From Thecamonas trahens ATCC 50062 (taxonomy: Eukaryota > Apusozoa > Apusomonadida > Apusomonadidae): DNA of 61,815 nucleotides. The translations under genes were made by a program, and so were the position numbers. Of the stretch, positions 50,934 to 61,815 are shown piece after piece. The notes below the pieces were generated by a model. It was given only the letters and a program-made list of their open reading frames with translations. It was not told the origin of the DNA and made no database searches. The DNA lies in NCBI RefSeq assembly GCF_000142905.1, contig NW_013657669.1:257096-318910 (forward strand). The letters are read 5' to 3'. Every line of letters starts with the position of its first letter. Position 1 is the first letter of the stretch.

Positions 50934-53900
50934 TTACACAGAAAGATGGCTGATCGAGGCCGCCCACACTGGAACATGCTCGCTGGCAGCAGCGGCAACA
51001 ACCCGCGCGTCCTCGTTCTTCTCGATAAAGTGATCGGTGAGCTCGTCATGGTTAGCGAGAGTGATGTCGTCGATTGAATCGACATGCAGGTTGAGAGAGC
51101 CGCGGCGGGCGTAGTACGCCATTTGGGTGCGGTGCCGAAAGTCGGGCCGCATCCACAAGTTGAGCATGTGACGAAGAATGTCTTCGTTGATCGGCTTGTT
51201 CATGACGTCGTCCATACCCGAGATGGTGCACATGGCCATCTGCGCCCGCGCTGTCTTGGACGTGCATGCCAGGATCGGCAACCGCTCATATCCGTTTCGC
51301 AGCTCGAGGTCGCGGATGGCCCGTGTGCATTCAAAGCCGTCCATGACCGGCATCTGACAGTCCATAATGACAATGTCAAACGCGCGCGCGTGCTGCTCCA
51401 GCAACACGAGTGCCTCGGCGCCGTTGGCTGCCGCAAGTACGTCAAAGCCGAGCTCTTGAATCATGACGCACGCCATGATCTGCGAGATCTGGTCGTCTTC
51501 CACCACAAGCACCTTGCCAGCTGGTCCCACGAGCGGGAGACAAATACCCGACAAGCTACTTTTGAGAGAGTCAATGTCGACCGAATCTCCCGAGGCAGCC
51601 GACGGCCTGGAAGCAACCGACGCGCCCGAGCCCAAGCCCGAGCTGGAGCCCGAGCTGGAGCTAGAGCCCGAGCCCGAGCCTGAGCCCGAGCCCGAGTTGG
51701 AGCTCGAACCCGAGCCCGAGCCCGAGCCCGAGCCCGAGACAATCAGTAACGGCGAGCGACGCTCCAAGTAGATGCCGCCGATGCTGGTAATAGATGCCGA
51801 AGCTGAGGGTGGACCGCGGACAGCAGCTGCATGTGGCATTGCACTGGTGTCTAACTTTCTGCGGCGGCGCGCCGAGTTGTAGCCAAGCAGTCCCGACTTG
51901 GCCAGGTCAGCCCGGACGCCGTCTGTGGCCATGGCCACGTCGTCGCGTTGCTTCCGCAGCGCTTCATCCATGGTGGTCACAGCCGGCGCTACGTCCTCTA
52001 TCGACTCGAGCGAGTGAGCCGACGACCGCTGCGAGTTCCGCATGTCGCGGATGAGCTCAGCAAGGCCGGCCGAGCTCGTGGACGACATGAGGTCGGCGAG
52101 TAGGTCCCGCGGTGGCGAGCCAGATGAGTCAGACGAGACTGACATCGACCATCGCTTGCGCCTGGACCGATGATGCCGTTTGCGATGCTTCTTGGATTTC
52201 TTGCCCTTTTTGCGCTTCCGCCGCTTCCGCCGCCGCTTCCGACGCTTCCGCCCACCGTCCGACTGCGAGCCTGGCGACGCGGTCTGCGACCCGTCGTCCG
52301 ACACTTTGTCGCCCGACACAACGTCCACCGAGACGTTATCGACAGTGGTGGAGATGTTGGCAAGCGACTTGGAAACAAGCGACATGTTCGAGCCGTCAAT
52401 GACAGTTTCGGGCAGGTTGGGATTGGTCGCCGCACTCACTCCAAGAGATGCCGCTTCTGGCGTTGGAGCCGTCGTCCGTGTCATGCTCGCCGCCATCAGC
52501 GCGTGTTTGCGCGTCGGGGCTGTCTCCGTCGACGGCGAAGTTGAGACTCGGCGGGCCATCGCCGCATGTGTCTCGCTGAGCACTTGCATCAGCATCGACG
52601 CGACCAGTGGTTTGAACACCACTCGCGTGTTCGCGTCGTCGGTCACAATGGGCAGTGTCGGCACGACCGAGTCGACTGAGCACACCAGAATAACCTCGCG
52701 CGCAATGTACAGCCGCCGCAGCTTGGTCAGCAGTCGCCGCGTCCGAGCCGCCGAGCCAACTTCCTCCACCACATAAACAGAAAGTGCTGTCGCCGTGTCC
52801 AGCACCTGGAACCCGTCGAGGAGCCGGACTGGCGACGCCACCGTGGCAACCCGCAACCGTCGATGCGTGAGGTACTCGTCGAGCGCTTGCATCACTGCTG
52901 TCGAGTGAAGCGCGAGCACAACCCCAACGCCTTCGACCACCTCTTCGATGTCAGGCTCTGAAAACTCGTCCTCGCGAGTGCGTGCTTCTGGCGCTTTCGG
53001 GACCTGAAGCGTGAGAGTAAACCACGCCGGGAGCTCGGTCAACCGCGACCGTGGCGAAGCCAGTTGCGTCTCGCGAGTTGATTGCGAGCAGAGAGACGAT
53101 GACGGAAACGCCACCGTGCCTCCCACGTCTTTGGCAAGCCGGTAGCAGAGCTCACGAGACTGGAGGTATGCTGCCTTGGCCTGGTCTGGTGACACGGCCG
53201 TCAGATCAGCACCCGACACGTTGAGGTCATTGCTAGCCAAGCTCCGAGGCTGAATTGCCTCCTCGTCCAGGACAGGAGCCATCTCGGTCGGATCAAACGA
53301 CTGCCGCGACGAGTACCGTCCGACGGTGACAAGTAGCGGAATGGTGGCGCCAACCGGTGCTGACGGCGCTTTGGCTGGCCACCACAGAGAGTTATGTTCC
53401 GCCAGCCGACTCTTGATGCCGTCGGCGATGTACACGTGAATGAGGATAGCTGCAGGGTGTGGCTCTTGTGCGCGATCGGCGACCATGTTGCACATGAGCG
53501 AAAAGAGAACGCGAGTGTTGACAAGCGCTGGGTCGGGAATGCGAGGATCGACAAGAATGACAACCATGACGTCCTCGAGCGAATGGGTGAGTGCCACAGA
53601 CGCCACCGCGTTGCTCAACATCGCGTTGAGCGACACCGGCGCAAGCTGCAGCGGTAGTCCGTCGGCGGCAGCTGTCAGCGATGCGGCCTCTGCTGACGAT
53701 GATGCCAGCGCCTCGCCATCGCCCGAAGGTGTCGCCAAAAAGTTGGTGAGGACTGAAACAAGCTGGTCGGAGCACGAGTGGAGAATGTCGATCCACCGCT
53801 GGCGAGTCACCGAGCTTCCGACCGAGTGGCGCGAGAGAAGATGAGCGAGGCCAACAACCGAGTTGAGCGGGGTGCGGATCGAGTACGAGAGCTGCGCCAG

Positions 53901-56900
53901 GTACTCGCGGGCCACAAACTCGGCGTGCCGCGTTGCCGCCATTTGCCGCGTCGCCTCAGCAAGCTCGATCGATGGTTGCGAGACAACCGGGATCGCACCC
54001 AGTGGCGCGGTCTCGAGCGGGACTACCAGCGGCGCGACTGCAAGCCCGTCGCCGGTTCCGGTGCTTTCTGCTGCATCGGTGCTGCCGGGCATGTTGAGTA
54101 GGTCGTCAACGAGGACAATCGTGCCGGTGAACGTCTTGCTAACCTCATCATACCCACCCCACACTTCGACAGCGACGTAGGCAGAGTCGGCCTCGTCCTC
54201 GGCTCGGCGCTCGCTGTCACTCCCAGGTTCGTCGTCCGAGTCAAGCACCGAAGTCGACTCGGCGAGCATGACCATCGAATTGTCTTCGGTTTCGGTCGAG
54301 CGATCGTTGGCGTCGAGCTCGGGCCGTGACAGTTCGGAGGAAGTCTTCTGATTCTCTGACTTTGGCATGCGGAGCCGGGTGCGGAACTTAAAGACCGCTC
54401 TGTCGGTTTTTGAGCCACCAGAGTTGGTCGACATCGGCTTGTTTGTCGACGAACCCAGGACAGTCCCGTCAAAGTTGATGACCATGAGTGAGCCAAGCCG
54501 CGAGACTTCGCGCCGGATGGTGCGGCGACCGCCATCGTTATCGGAGACTGAATCAATGAATTGCCGCAGTGCTTGCTCGAATGGCTGGCGGTCGGACTTG
54601 GGCAGGAACTGCAGCAAGTGGTTCAGTCGCTCCAGCTTGGACGTTGGATGCACGCCCGCAGTTTCGTCCGACATGGAGGCCACGGACGAGAACACATCCT
54701 GCAGCGAGTCAAAGACCAAAATCGAGTCGTCCTCTACCGACCACTCAAACATGCCAAGGCGGAGCGTCTTGACGAGCGAGTGCAGCTGCCGGTTGCCGTT
54801 GAGCGACGGTGTGTCTGGCCAGGTAAGGACAACCACAATAGCGCCCGAGTCTGGGGAGACAAGCGTGCACTGAAGATGGACAGGGACCCACGTCGAGCCG
54901 ATGCCACTGTCGACAGCTTTGCGGACCCATGCCATGCCAGAGGCAGACGTGGCAATCGGACCAGAGAGCTTGGCCGCAAGCGCCTTCCACGCCAGCAGCC
55001 GCGACGCTCGCGTTCCTAGCAGCTCTTCCCGCGTGTAGCCTGCAACTTCGGCTGCGGCGTCATTGACAAACTCAACAATGCCCTTGCGCGAAATGACTAG
55101 GACCGGATCACACGAGGCATGGAGGAGCGCTCGTCCGCTCAGCTTGAGCGGGTGCATCAGAGTCGACGACGAGAGCGAGCACGCGACGGCTGCCAGGCGC
55201 GGGGTGAGAAGCGAGAGGAGCAGCCCGTAGCCGCGCCCACTGGCCACGGGTCTGACGAGGGCGCACAGGACGGTCGCGCCGGTAGCCAGAACGACTGCAG
55301 CGGCGAGACTGACAAAAAACGCTAGGAGCGAGACCGGCGAAGAGAACCAGGCCATGTCTGCCATTGATGCAGCCTTCGTCAGTGCCACGCTCTCGTCCAT
55401 AACACGCTGGGCAGCGGTAAGCGAGGCGACGATAGATGCTGGGTCACCTTCTTTGGTGGCGACAAAGCCAGCCATGGCCAACAGCGAGTCAATCTCGTCT
55501 GCCCGTGGAAGCTGGCGGCATCGCGACGAGATAAGGGACCTAGCTTGCAGCAAGGCCGGCGCCGAGGCCGAGGCCGACGCCACGTGCTTGCCGCTCACAC
55601 TCCAGCTGTGTGCGACTTGCACAATAGAGGCAGAGCAAGCGAGCGCGGTGTCGTAGCTCGACACCGCGTTTGGAAGTGCCGTTAATCGGGACGCAAGCTC
55701 GAGCGACATGGCGAGGGCGGCAGCCGCCATGACAAAAGCAAGGAGGCCAAACCCGATGCGCTGAAGAGCGATGCGTCGCGAGCTTTCCTGAACGGCAGGC
55801 GGCTCCTGGGTGTTGAGAGAGAACTTGCCGCGCGAGCCTTGCATGCTAGCAAACGGTTGCGGAGTCGCAGCGACGTTTGAGCGGCCGCTGCGTCGGCTGG
55901 ACTCCATTGGGCTCATATCGTCGAGTGACACCAGCGTCACCGACGCGAGAGAGAGCATGCCATCACGAAAGAGAGCAAGGACAGCGGCAAGTTCGGCAGC
56001 ACGCTTCGAGTAGGCCGATGCGAGCATGCCCCAGAACGAGGTCGGGGCATGGTAGACTGACTGATCCAGCAGGGTCCGAGCCTGGGCCACTGACGAGAGG
56101 ACCGGAAGAACAGCTCCTCGCCAGAGCAGAAGAAGGCAAAGTGCCGCGAGGAGGAGCAAGGCGCTGCACGCAAAGCGAAGCCAGCCGTTGAGCTCAGCAA
56201 GCTGGATCATGACGCTGCTTGGGTCGTGAGCGGACGATGCCAGACCGCCGATTTCCGCCGAGCACTTTGCCGAGAACGCGGCGTTGCCGCCGGCCTTGAA
56301 CAGCTTTCGTGCGAGCGGGTGCTTGAGCCAGAATGCCGTCAAGACAGCATCGGGAAGGGTGCGAGTTGTAGCAAGCATGAGCCGCGGCGAGAGGCCCGAG
56401 GTCAGCACGGCAGTATGGTTGGCAAGGAGCGCATCGAGCGCTGCCGGGCAGTTTCGAGACGAGTGCGAGGCGTGTACAAGCGAGGCGCGGACACCCCATG
56501 CGGCTTCGCGAGCTGCGACAAGCGCGCTGACCGACGACGAGTAGCCAACAACCGCCATAAAGCCGGCGAGGACGACGAGTCCGAGGCAGGCGAGCGGGAT
56601 CAAGCTCCGGCAGAGAAGTGTGTGGAGCGAGTACGAAGCAAGCTCGCGCCGCAAGCTTACAAAAACAGGGAGGGATGTGTTGCTTCCGTGGTGGTCGAGG
56701 ACGGGAGGCGGCGAGGAGCGCCGAGCGCCCGAACCAGGGGCCGATGTGTCGTCGACAGGATCACAGTTCTCGACAATGGACCGGGTGTCGATCCAAGCTG
56801 AGGCTGCGCACCGGATCTGAGCCGCCGGTGAGTTGCGGAGCGACGATCGCGTGGCAGCATGGGCAACGGTGAGCGGAGAGAAGAACGGGCCAAGGCGGGC

Positions 56901-58364
56901 TTCGGCGAGCGCAGCGAGTGCATCGACAGGTGGTGCAGCTGAGATCGATGCGTCGATTGTGGAGGCGAGAGCTGCGCAGGTGTCGAGCGCAGTGATGTGG
57001 AGCGAGGCGAGGTCATCGACAGCGCCACGAACAACGGACGAGTCGGAGACGTGCTTGAGGCAGCCGCGACCGTAGACAGCAATGGCAGCCGCAGCCGGAG
57101 ACGTGAGCTTGATGTTGTCCAGCGAGGCGAGGAGGGCGACAAGAACTTTTGGTGGAAGAATTGCACCAGAGACGTTGGCGATGAGGAGCTGGAGCGCGAT
57201 AGCAGACGATGATGGCCATTGCGCCCATGCCAGAGCAAGAACGTCGGCGACTCTTGTGGCGTCTCCAGTTGCACGGTGGAGCTCGGCGGCCGCGGCTGCA
57301 AAGGCGTGCGGTGACGAGCCACAAACAAAGGCGGTGCATGCGGCGCGGAGCTTCATCAGAAGCGGCGACGGCCGGCGGTATTCGGCGACTTGCGAGAGCG
57401 AGGCGAGAGCGCTCCACATGTCGAGCCGCGAGCCGGTCTCCAGCACGTCGGCAAGCTCCCAGTCAACCAGACCAGACGCAAGTCTCGCACGCAGCTTCGC
57501 AAGCCTCGCGTTGACGTTGAGGACGAGGACGACAGCAGCGGCGGCGGCGAGACCATTGAGGAAAGTCTTGATGGCGGCGAGTGCCGAGCGGTCAAAAGAG
57601 TCGGCCGCGAGCGACGAGCCGTGGAGGATGACGACAAAAACTGCAAGGGCGGCGGCAACAGAGTTGGCGGCCCGGGCGTGGGGGTGCGAGAACCAGCGGC
57701 GAGCGAGCGAGACAACCATGACAGCACATGAAAAAGCACCAACTACTGCCACAAACAGTTTGCATGACCGGCTGATGGGCTCGACAGCCGCGGCACAGCC
57801 AAGCGCGATTCCCGACGAGATCGATGTGGCCAGCAGCACGTACAGCATGTCCGTCGGCAGAAGCCATGCGCCGACGACCGAGCTTGCGGCTTGCGGAACA
57901 AAGAGGGCGAGACGATGCGCCAGGAGGAGGATGACAGCGAGGACGATGGCCAATGCTGACGCCACCATATCAATGAGCGTGCACATGGGCGAAGCAGCTG
58001 CATAGCCGAGCATGCCCGATGCCGGGAGGAGAAGCAGTGCTGCCGGGACGTCGAGACCGCGGAGCCAAAGAGGGAGGACCGTCGCTGGCGAGGCGGCGAC
58101 AGGCGCGGTGGCAGCACGAGCAAGAGCAAAGACGCAGAGGCCAAGCATGATCACACCTGCCGGCGGGATGCACGGGAGCAAGGCGGTAGCAGTGCTGGCG
58201 AGGATTGACTGCGGAAGCCAGGTGACCAGCGGGACGACGGCGAGTGTCGCCAGAAGGAACAGCGCCGCTACGCCGGGTGCCAGCCGAAGGAGCAGCGGCT
58301 GTATGGCGACCCATACAGTGACCAGCGACTCTGTCATGCGTTCGCGTGACAAAAGCCACACCAT
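50934..58364 (-). CDS. membrane hybrid histidine kinase with degenerate kinase core and intact receiver
   Basis: A 2476-aa single-exon frame from ATG 58364. The N-terminus has about eight hydrophobic segments (residues 10-290), then further TM pairs around 610-790 and 910-1070 enclosing extracytoplasmic sensor-like loops. A PAS domain lies at about 1080-1150 ([22 protein letters not shown]). The dimerisation box reads [15 protein letters not shown]: the phospho-acceptor His is Tyr (residue 1494, codon 53883-53885). The ATP-binding G boxes are lost, with no DxGxG or GLGL, and only VGG remains. A second degenerate receiver follows (about 1810-1920, Lys kept in FKPL), then a basic NLS-like run ([17 protein letters not shown]), a Ser-Gly repeat and a fully canonical receiver (about 2281-2401) with [14 protein letters not shown] (Asp 2335), CTSK and NKPI. 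Confidence 0.88.
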   Translation of the reverse strand: MVWLLSRERMTESLVTVWVAIQPLLLRLAPGVAALFLLATLAVVPLVTWLPQSILASTATALLPCIPPAGVIMLGLCVFALARAATAPVAASPATVLPLWLRGLDVPAALLLLPASGMLGYAAASPMCTLIDMVASALAIVLAVILLLAHRLALFVPQAASSVVGAWLLPTDMLYVLLATSISSGIALGCAAAVEPISRSCKLFVAVVGAFSCAVMVVSLARRWFSHPHARAANSVAAALAVFVVILHGSSLAADSFDRSALAAIKTFLNGLAAAAAVVLVLNVNARLAKLRARLASGLVDWELADVLETGSRLDMWSALASLSQVAEYRRPSPLLMKLRAACTAFVCGSSPHAFAAAAAELHRATGDATRVADVLALAWAQWPSSSAIALQLLIANVSGAILPPKVLVALLASLDNIKLTSPAAAAIAVYGRGCLKHVSDSSVVRGAVDDLASLHITALDTCAALASTIDASISAAPPVDALAALAEARLGPFFSPLTVAHAATRSSLRNSPAAQIRCAASAWIDTRSIVENCDPVDDTSAPGSGARRSSPPPVLDHHGSNTSLPVFVSLRRELASYSLHTLLCRSLIPLACLGLVVLAGFMAVVGYSSSVSALVAAREAAWGVRASLVHASHSSRNCPAALDALLANHTAVLTSGLSPRLMLATTRTLPDAVLTAFWLKHPLARKLFKAGGNAAFSAKCSAEIGGLASSAHDPSSVMIQLAELNGWLRFACSALLLLAALCLLLLWRGAVLPVLSSVAQARTLLDQSVYHAPTSFWGMLASAYSKRAAELAAVLALFRDGMLSLASVTLVSLDDMSPMESSRRSGRSNVAATPQPFASMQGSRGKFSLNTQEPPAVQESSRRIALQRIGFGLLAFVMAAAALAMSLELASRLTALPNAVSSYDTALACSASIVQVAHSWSVSGKHVASASASAPALLQARSLISSRCRQLPRADEIDSLLAMAGFVATKEGDPASIVASLTAAQRVMDESVALTKAASMADMAWFSSPVSLLAFFVSLAAAVVLATGATVLCALVRPVASGRGYGLLLSLLTPRLAAVACSLSSSTLMHPLKLSGRALLHASCDPVLVISRKGIVEFVNDAAAEVAGYTREELLGTRASRLLAWKALAAKLSGPIATSASGMAWVRKAVDSGIGSTWVPVHLQCTLVSPDSGAIVVVLTWPDTPSLNGNRQLHSLVKTLRLGMFEWSVEDDSILVFDSLQDVFSSVASMSDETAGVHPTSKLERLNHLLQFLPKSDRQPFEQALRQFIDSVSDNDGGRRTIRREVSRLGSLMVINFDGTVLGSSTNKPMSTNSGGSKTDRAVFKFRTRLRMPKSENQKTSSELSRPELDANDRSTETEDNSMVMLAESTSVLDSDDEPGSDSERRAEDEADSAYVAVEVWGGYDEVSKTFTGTIVLVDDLLNMPGSTDAAESTGTGDGLAVAPLVVPLETAPLGAIPVVSQPSIELAEATRQMAATRHAEFVAREYLAQLSYSIRTPLNSVVGLAHLLSRHSVGSSVTRQRWIDILHSCSDQLVSVLTNFLATPSGDGEALASSSAEAASLTAAADGLPLQLAPVSLNAMLSNAVASVALTHSLEDVMVVILVDPRIPDPALVNTRVLFSLMCNMVADRAQEPHPAAILIHVYIADGIKSRLAEHNSLWWPAKAPSAPVGATIPLLVTVGRYSSRQSFDPTEMAPVLDEEAIQPRSLASNDLNVSGADLTAVSPDQAKAAYLQSRELCYRLAKDVGGTVAFPSSSLCSQSTRETQLASPRSRLTELPAWFTLTLQVPKAPEARTREDEFSEPDIEEVVEGVGVVLALHSTAVMQALDEYLTHRRLRVATVASPVRLLDGFQVLDTATALSVYVVEEVGSAARTRRLLTKLRRLYIAREVILVCSVDSVVPTLPIVTDDANTRVVFKPLVASMLMQVLSETHAAMARRVSTSPSTETAPTRKHALMAASMTRTTAPTPEAASLGVSAATNPNLPETVIDGSNMSLVSKSLANISTTVDNVSVDVVSGDKVSDDGSQTASPGSQSDGGRKRRKRRRKRRKRKKGKKSKKHRKRHHRSRRKRWSMSVSSDSSGSPPRDLLADLMSSTSSAGLAELIRDMRNSQRSSAHSLESIEDVAPAVTTMDEALRKQRDDVAMATDGVRADLAKSGLLGYNSARRRRKLDTSAMPHAAAVRGPPSASASITSIGGIYLERRSPLLIVSGSGSGSGSGSSSNSGSGSGSGSGSSSSSGSSSGLGSGASVASRPSAASGDSVDIDSLKSSLSGICLPLVGPAGKVLVVEDDQISQIMACVMIQELGFDVLAAANGAEALVLLEQHARAFDIVIMDCQMPVMDGFECTRAIRDLELRNGYERLPILACTSKTARAQMAMCTISGMDDVMNKPINEDILRHMLNLWMRPDFRHRTQMAYYARRGSLNLHVDSIDDITLANHDELTDHFIEKNEDARVVAAAASEHVPVWAASISHLSV

Positions 58365-58752
58365 TCGTGTGATGTGTGGTATACGGGAAGGGGGGGGGGG
58401 GGGTTAGGTGGGGCGGTGTTTGTGTTGTTGTTGGGGCTATTTGCGGGTTGGGCTGCCTTTGACCAAACCAGTCACGATTTGACGGGTGTGGCAAATGGAG
58501 AGCAAAGCGGCGAAGGGGTGGCCGGCGGCCGGAGGTGACGGGTGGCCGGCGGCCGGAGGTGACGGGTGGTAGGTACGGGTGAGGATATTGGGGCGGGGGC
58601 TGCGTTTGGCTCAGCCCAAGCCCTCAAGCCATATCCCTGCCAACACGCCCACACAGCGACTACACCACTCTGTTCCATACACGCGTACGGAAAAGCGTGT
58701 GTACACGGGCATTACGTACACGCACACAGACAAACGCCTCGAGTACAACCGT
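58365..58752. other. divergent promoter region, hybrid kinase / PAP2 phosphatase
   Basis: 388 bp with a G run at about 58390-58402, only 26 bp above the kinase ATG (C on its coding strand), then a short tandem duplication, then CA-rich sequence. No gene is seen. Confidence 0.5.
58517..58569. repeat. 24-bp tandem duplication
   Basis: Two head-to-tail copies (58517-58540 and 58541-58564) beginning GGTGGCCGGCGGCCGG, followed by the start of a third copy. Each copy contains an inner GGCCGGCGGCC near-palindrome. Confidence 0.9.
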
Positions 58753-60060
58753 ATGGGTGGCGGACAGCGAGGTGCTGGGCAGCCAAGTACGAGTGGCGCA
58801 GTGGGCAAGGAGTGGACGGAGATGGCGGGCAACGCAGAGAGCAAGGAGATCAAGGATGGTGAGAGCAGGTGCAGATCTTGGCGGGCATGGGCGCAGGAGG
58901 CCATTGAGGCAGACTTTGGACGGGTGGCGGCGTTCCAGCGGGCGTGCGGGGTGGGCGCTGACGGCGAGCGCGGCTACCTTCTCCTGCATCTGATCTTCAC
59001 CGCCGGCGCTGCGCTCGGCAACGAGCTCTTCTACATTGTGTTTCTCCCGTTCCTGTTCTGGGCTGGCGCGCCGCTGGCCGGACGACGCGTGATGGTCCTC
59101 TGGGGCGTCTCGGGATACATCGGGCAGCTGCTGAAGGACATTGCGCGGCTGCCACGGCCTAGTGCGCCAGCGGTCCGCCTCGAGCATCACTACGCCAACA
59201 CCGAGTACGGCATGCCGTCAACTCACGCTATGTTTGCCTTTTCGCTCCCACTTGCGCTCGCCGGCCTCATCAGCACTCACCACCCGCACGTCGGGCTCTC
59301 GGACGAGACGCTGTGGGCCATCGCGGGAACGTGGGCAGTAGCGATGACGCTCTCGCGGTTGTACATGGGCGTCCACTCAACGTATGATGTGGTGGCCGGC
59401 ATTGGGCTCGGGCTTGGCTTCTACGCCGCCTTTGCGTACTCGTCGCTTGGTGCCACCATCGACGACTACGTGGTCTCGCACGCGCCGATGTCGCTGCCGT
59501 CGGCGGGCGCGATGGCAAGCTCCCTCGCGGCCCACGGCTGGCACCACCCGGCGGCTGCTGTCGTTGTCGTCAGCGTGGTGGCCACCGCTGCTGTGCCTTA
59601 TCTCAACGGGCACGCCGAGTGGACATCGACGTACGCCGATACCGTGACGATTCTCGGCGCGGTCAATGGGGCGCACCTTGGCTCGGCGCTGTACAACGCA
59701 GAGCGCGACGCTGCGCGCGCGCTCACCTTTGGTTGCCCCGGTGCAGGATGCTCTGGTGTGGTGCAGAGTGCGCAAGCCGCCGGCATCCCGGTGGGTCCGG
59801 GCCTCACCGCGCTCGGCCTCCTAGCCCGTACGCTTGTTGGATTTGCAGTCCTTGCGGTAACGCGCGAAGTGGCCAAGGCCGTCAGCCTCCCGCTCTGCTT
59901 GGCGATCGGCCGGAGGGCCGGCGTCGTCCCGCGCACCGGCTGTCCTTCGCTTGCCAAGGCTTACGCCGTCGACACCCCAGCGCGGCTGTTCACCTACACG
60001 GCGGTGGGATGCATGGCGGTTGCCGGCGTACCCCACCTGTTCGCTCATCTAGGCTTGTAG
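58753..60060 (+). CDS. sphingosine-1-phosphate phosphatase-like PAP2 enzyme
   Basis: A 435-aa multi-TM lipid phosphatase. The three PAP2 catalytic motifs are intact: KDIARLPRP (about residue 129), EYGMPSTHAM (about 153) and SRLYMGVHSTYD (about 201). The sequence around motif 1-2 (LEHHYANTEYGMPSTHAM) follows the sphingosine-1-phosphate phosphatase subgroup rather than general PAP2 enzymes. Start chosen at ATG 58753; an alternative ATG at 58822 (MAGNAESKEIKD) would shorten the hydrophilic head. Activity is expected in the ER membrane with the active site facing the lumen. A late Cys/Gly segment (FGCPGAGCSG) is unusual. No introns. Confidence 0.88.
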   Translation: MGGGQRGAGQPSTSGAVGKEWTEMAGNAESKEIKDGESRCRSWRAWAQEAIEADFGRVAAFQRACGVGADGERGYLLLHLIFTAGAALGNELFYIVFLPFLFWAGAPLAGRRVMVLWGVSGYIGQLLKDIARLPRPSAPAVRLEHHYANTEYGMPSTHAMFAFSLPLALAGLISTHHPHVGLSDETLWAIAGTWAVAMTLSRLYMGVHSTYDVVAGIGLGLGFYAAFAYSSLGATIDDYVVSHAPMSLPSAGAMASSLAAHGWHHPAAAVVVVSVVATAAVPYLNGHAEWTSTYADTVTILGAVNGAHLGSALYNAERDAARALTFGCPGAGCSGVVQSAQAAGIPVGPGLTALGLLARTLVGFAVLAVTREVAKAVSLPLCLAIGRRAGVVPRTGCPSLAKAYAVDTPARLFTYTAVGCMAVAGVPHLFAHLGL

Positions 60061-60187
60061 CGGAATGTTACTGTCGCCGCACAGGAGAGGCTTCTACGCG
60101 AAGAAGCCTGTATGGAGGGGAGGGGAAAGAGAAAGAGAAAGGTCGAGAGCGAGCGCGCGCGCATCGCGCATCAAAGCAGCTTTGCCA

Positions 60188-61661
60188 CTACCATGTGGCG
60201 TCGTCAGCCGACTTCATGTCCCGGTTGTGGGCGCCGATCTCGGGGTGGAAGTACAGCATCTCGTTGTAGATGAGAGCGCGGAGGTCGTCCTCGGTAAGGT
60301 CGGCCTCAACATAGGGCAGCTCAAACTCGGCCGGCGCAGTCGGCTCGACAATGGCCGAGTGGAGGGCGGCGAGGTACGGATGTGAGAGGGCCTCCTCGGC
60401 GGTGAGGCGGTCGGCCGGGTTTGAGGTGAGCAGCTTGGAGAGGAGGTCCTCGGCGAGCGGGTCGAGGCCGGGCAGGATCTCGGAGAACGGGACCGGGTCG
60501 TAGCGCGGCTCGGAGAGCATGTGCTCGCGGGCCATGTCGTTGGTGATGCTCATGATCTCGTCCATCGAGGGCGTGCCGATGATGCGGTAAATGAGCGAGA
60601 GCTGGTGGACGTGGTCCTTGCCCGGGAATAGGGCCTTGCGGCCGATGAGCTCGGCAAAGATGCAGCCGACCGACCACATGTCGACGGCCTTGGTGTATGC
60701 GCCGCGCTCAAAGATGACCTCAGGCGCGCGGTACCACCGCGTGCACACGTACTCGGTGTAGTCGCCGTTGTCCTGCGCAAACGAGTGGTGCGAGGTATCC
60801 AGCCGTGAGAGCCCAAAGTCGCACACCTTGAGATTGCACCGCGAGTCAAGAAGGATGTTGGCCGGCTTGAGATCGCGGTGAATGACGCCTGCAGAGTGCA
60901 TAAACTTAATGGCGCGGAGGAGCTGGTACAGAAAGTACTGGTAGTGCTCGTTAGAGAGAACCTGGTCCGACTTGATCACTTTGCGCATGTCCGTCTCCAT
61001 CAGCGACATCACAATGTACAGATCGTCAAAGTCCTCATCTAGCGGCATCACGTCCAGAATCTCCACAATGTTGTTGTTCTTATGCTTGAGGAACTTGAGC
61101 AGCTGGATCTCGCGCAGGGCACGCTTCGCGTCGAGCATGTTGGCAAACACGTCCTGAATTTTCTTCACGGCAATCTCCTCATGCTCGCCATCCTTGTTCT
61201 CGGTGTCCACGCCACGGCTACCGAGCCCCCACCGCATCATTCTCAGTCTGTGAGCTACCAGCCTCTCCATCCTCCTCTGACGCACCTTTCTGCTTTGTCC
61301 TCACGTCCCTGCTCCTTCTCTTCGCCCGCTCCCGCTCTCCCGCATTTCCGCCGAATGACGTTTGGCAAACGAGCGAACAAACAAACCAACAAACGAACAA
61401 CAAACACCATTGGCGAGCGAAGAGGCCGAAAAGCAGTCACGCGCAGCGGCTCCACCACCACCGCCGCCCCTACTCAGCAAGCAGGGTTTACCTCCGAGGC
61501 AGGGGGGGAGGGGGGGGGGGGGGGGGGGGGGGGCGACAGCTTCAACTAACGTACCAAATAGTGCCGTAGGCCCCTGTGCCGATGAGATGCTCCAGCTGGT
61601 ACCGGGGTGAGACCTCAAACTGAATCGAACAGACCTCAAACACGACCTTGTCTGACGCCAT
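60188..61661 (-). CDS. ERK-type MAP kinase (TEY activation loop)
   Basis: A 378-aa kinase. Exon 1 (61661-61555) encodes MASDKVVFEVCSIQFEVSPR and the Gly loop GTGAYGTI, and ends at GTACGT. A 337-nt intron contains a long coding-strand C run (61503-61534). Exon 2 begins at 61217 after GGCTCGGTAG and continues in phase (CRGVDTENKDGEHEE). Key residues present: AVKKI lysine, HRDLKPAN, DFGLSR, the dual phosphorylation motif TEY (Thr190, Tyr192; 60757-60749), VCTRWYRAPEV, and the MAPK insert region. It ends with a common-docking-like acidic segment (ADLTEDDLRALIYNEM). A short charged insert (DTENKDGEHEE) precedes the active-site Lys strand. Confidence 0.93.
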
Positions 61662-61815
61662 GTCGGGTGTCAGACTCACCCAGGAGTGGAGAGAAATGGC
61701 GCTCTTCGGGGAGCACCCACGCTGCTCGCGAACCTGTCACAAGCAAGAACACTGTATTTTTTCTGGGGGAGGGGGGGGCGGGGGGGGGGGGGAGGGGAGG
61801 TAAAGTTTAGGTCCG
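61662..61815. other. upstream flank of MAPK gene
   Basis: 5' flank of the MAPK gene to the window edge. It holds a T run (about 61757-61762) and G-rich sequence with a G run at about 61781-61791. No gene is seen. Confidence 0.4.

Noticed and set aside
1-61815. tRNA, rRNA, CRISPR array, transposon or bacterial-type operon
   Set aside because: None seen: no cloverleaf-like T-loop signatures, no spaced direct repeats, no transposase or reverse transcriptase motifs, and genes are monocistronic with introns.

Overview
The window is nuclear DNA from a GC-rich, gene-dense unicellular eukaryote. The evidence is spliceosomal introns with GTRNGY-type donors (GTACGT, GTAGGT, GTATGT, GTAAGT) and pyrimidine-tract acceptors, a formin, a four-domain cation channel, a TEY MAP kinase, cytosolic threonyl-tRNA synthetase, C2/RapGAP/CNH signalling, and two families associated with cilia (LRRC9 and CYB5D1). 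The mix of animal/fungal-type signalling genes with a protist-type hybrid histidine kinase and a beta-helix/multipass membrane protein suggests an apusomonad-like flagellate such as Thecamonas; that assignment is inference. I see no tRNA, rRNA, CRISPR array, insertion sequence, or bacterial operon.

Layout, left to right: 3' end of an unrecognised gene (1-470,+); four-CBS AMPK-gamma-like protein (1227-2204,+); long Ser-rich protein (2666-6658,+); basic/proline-rich protein (6663-7904,-); Cys-rich PPxY protein (8021-9200,-); small membrane protein (9401-10282,+); four-domain voltage-gated channel (10297-16564,-); Lys/Ser-rich ORF (16964-17590,+); threonyl-tRNA synthetase (17727-20071,-); formin with an N-terminal RRM-like domain (20917-24312,+); FCP1/HAD-like protein (24331-25485,-); HMG-box plus tandem SAP protein (25858-29063,+); METTL9 (29076-30191,-); alpha/beta hydrolase (30418-31362,+); C2-RapGAP-CNH protein (31382-34892,-, first intron holds a 567-N gap); mitochondrial inner membrane protease 2 (35064-35795,-); small Cys-rich protein (35938-36351,-); SH3BGRL-like thioredoxin fold (36377-36781,+); LRR protein (36855-38396,-); degenerate nucleotide-cyclase-like protein (38683-40482,-); beta-helix/multi-TM protein (40674-44968,-); unknown 166-aa protein (45254-45754,+); LRRC9-like (45759-48916,-); CYB5D1-like (49138-49664,+); KEN-box protein (49745-50733,-); degenerate hybrid histidine kinase with an intact receiver (50934-58364,-); sphingosine-1-phosphate phosphatase-like PAP2 enzyme (58753-60060,+); ERK-type MAPK (60188-61661,-).

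Three window-wide patterns matter more than any one gene. Introns are few and almost always the single first intron, directly after a short 5' exon. Convergent neighbours end only 4-19 bp apart, so their transcripts must overlap. At least eight reading-frame breaks all have the same sign (one base too few), which points first to homopolymer undercalls in the assembly and only second to programmed frameshifting or editing. Homopolymer C/G runs sit in first introns and 5' flanks, usually with C on the coding strand.

The most unusual proteins are the RRM-formin, the channel with an Asp/Asp/Val/Asp selectivity filter, and the 2476-aa membrane hybrid kinase whose His-kinase core is dead but whose C-terminal receiver is intact.
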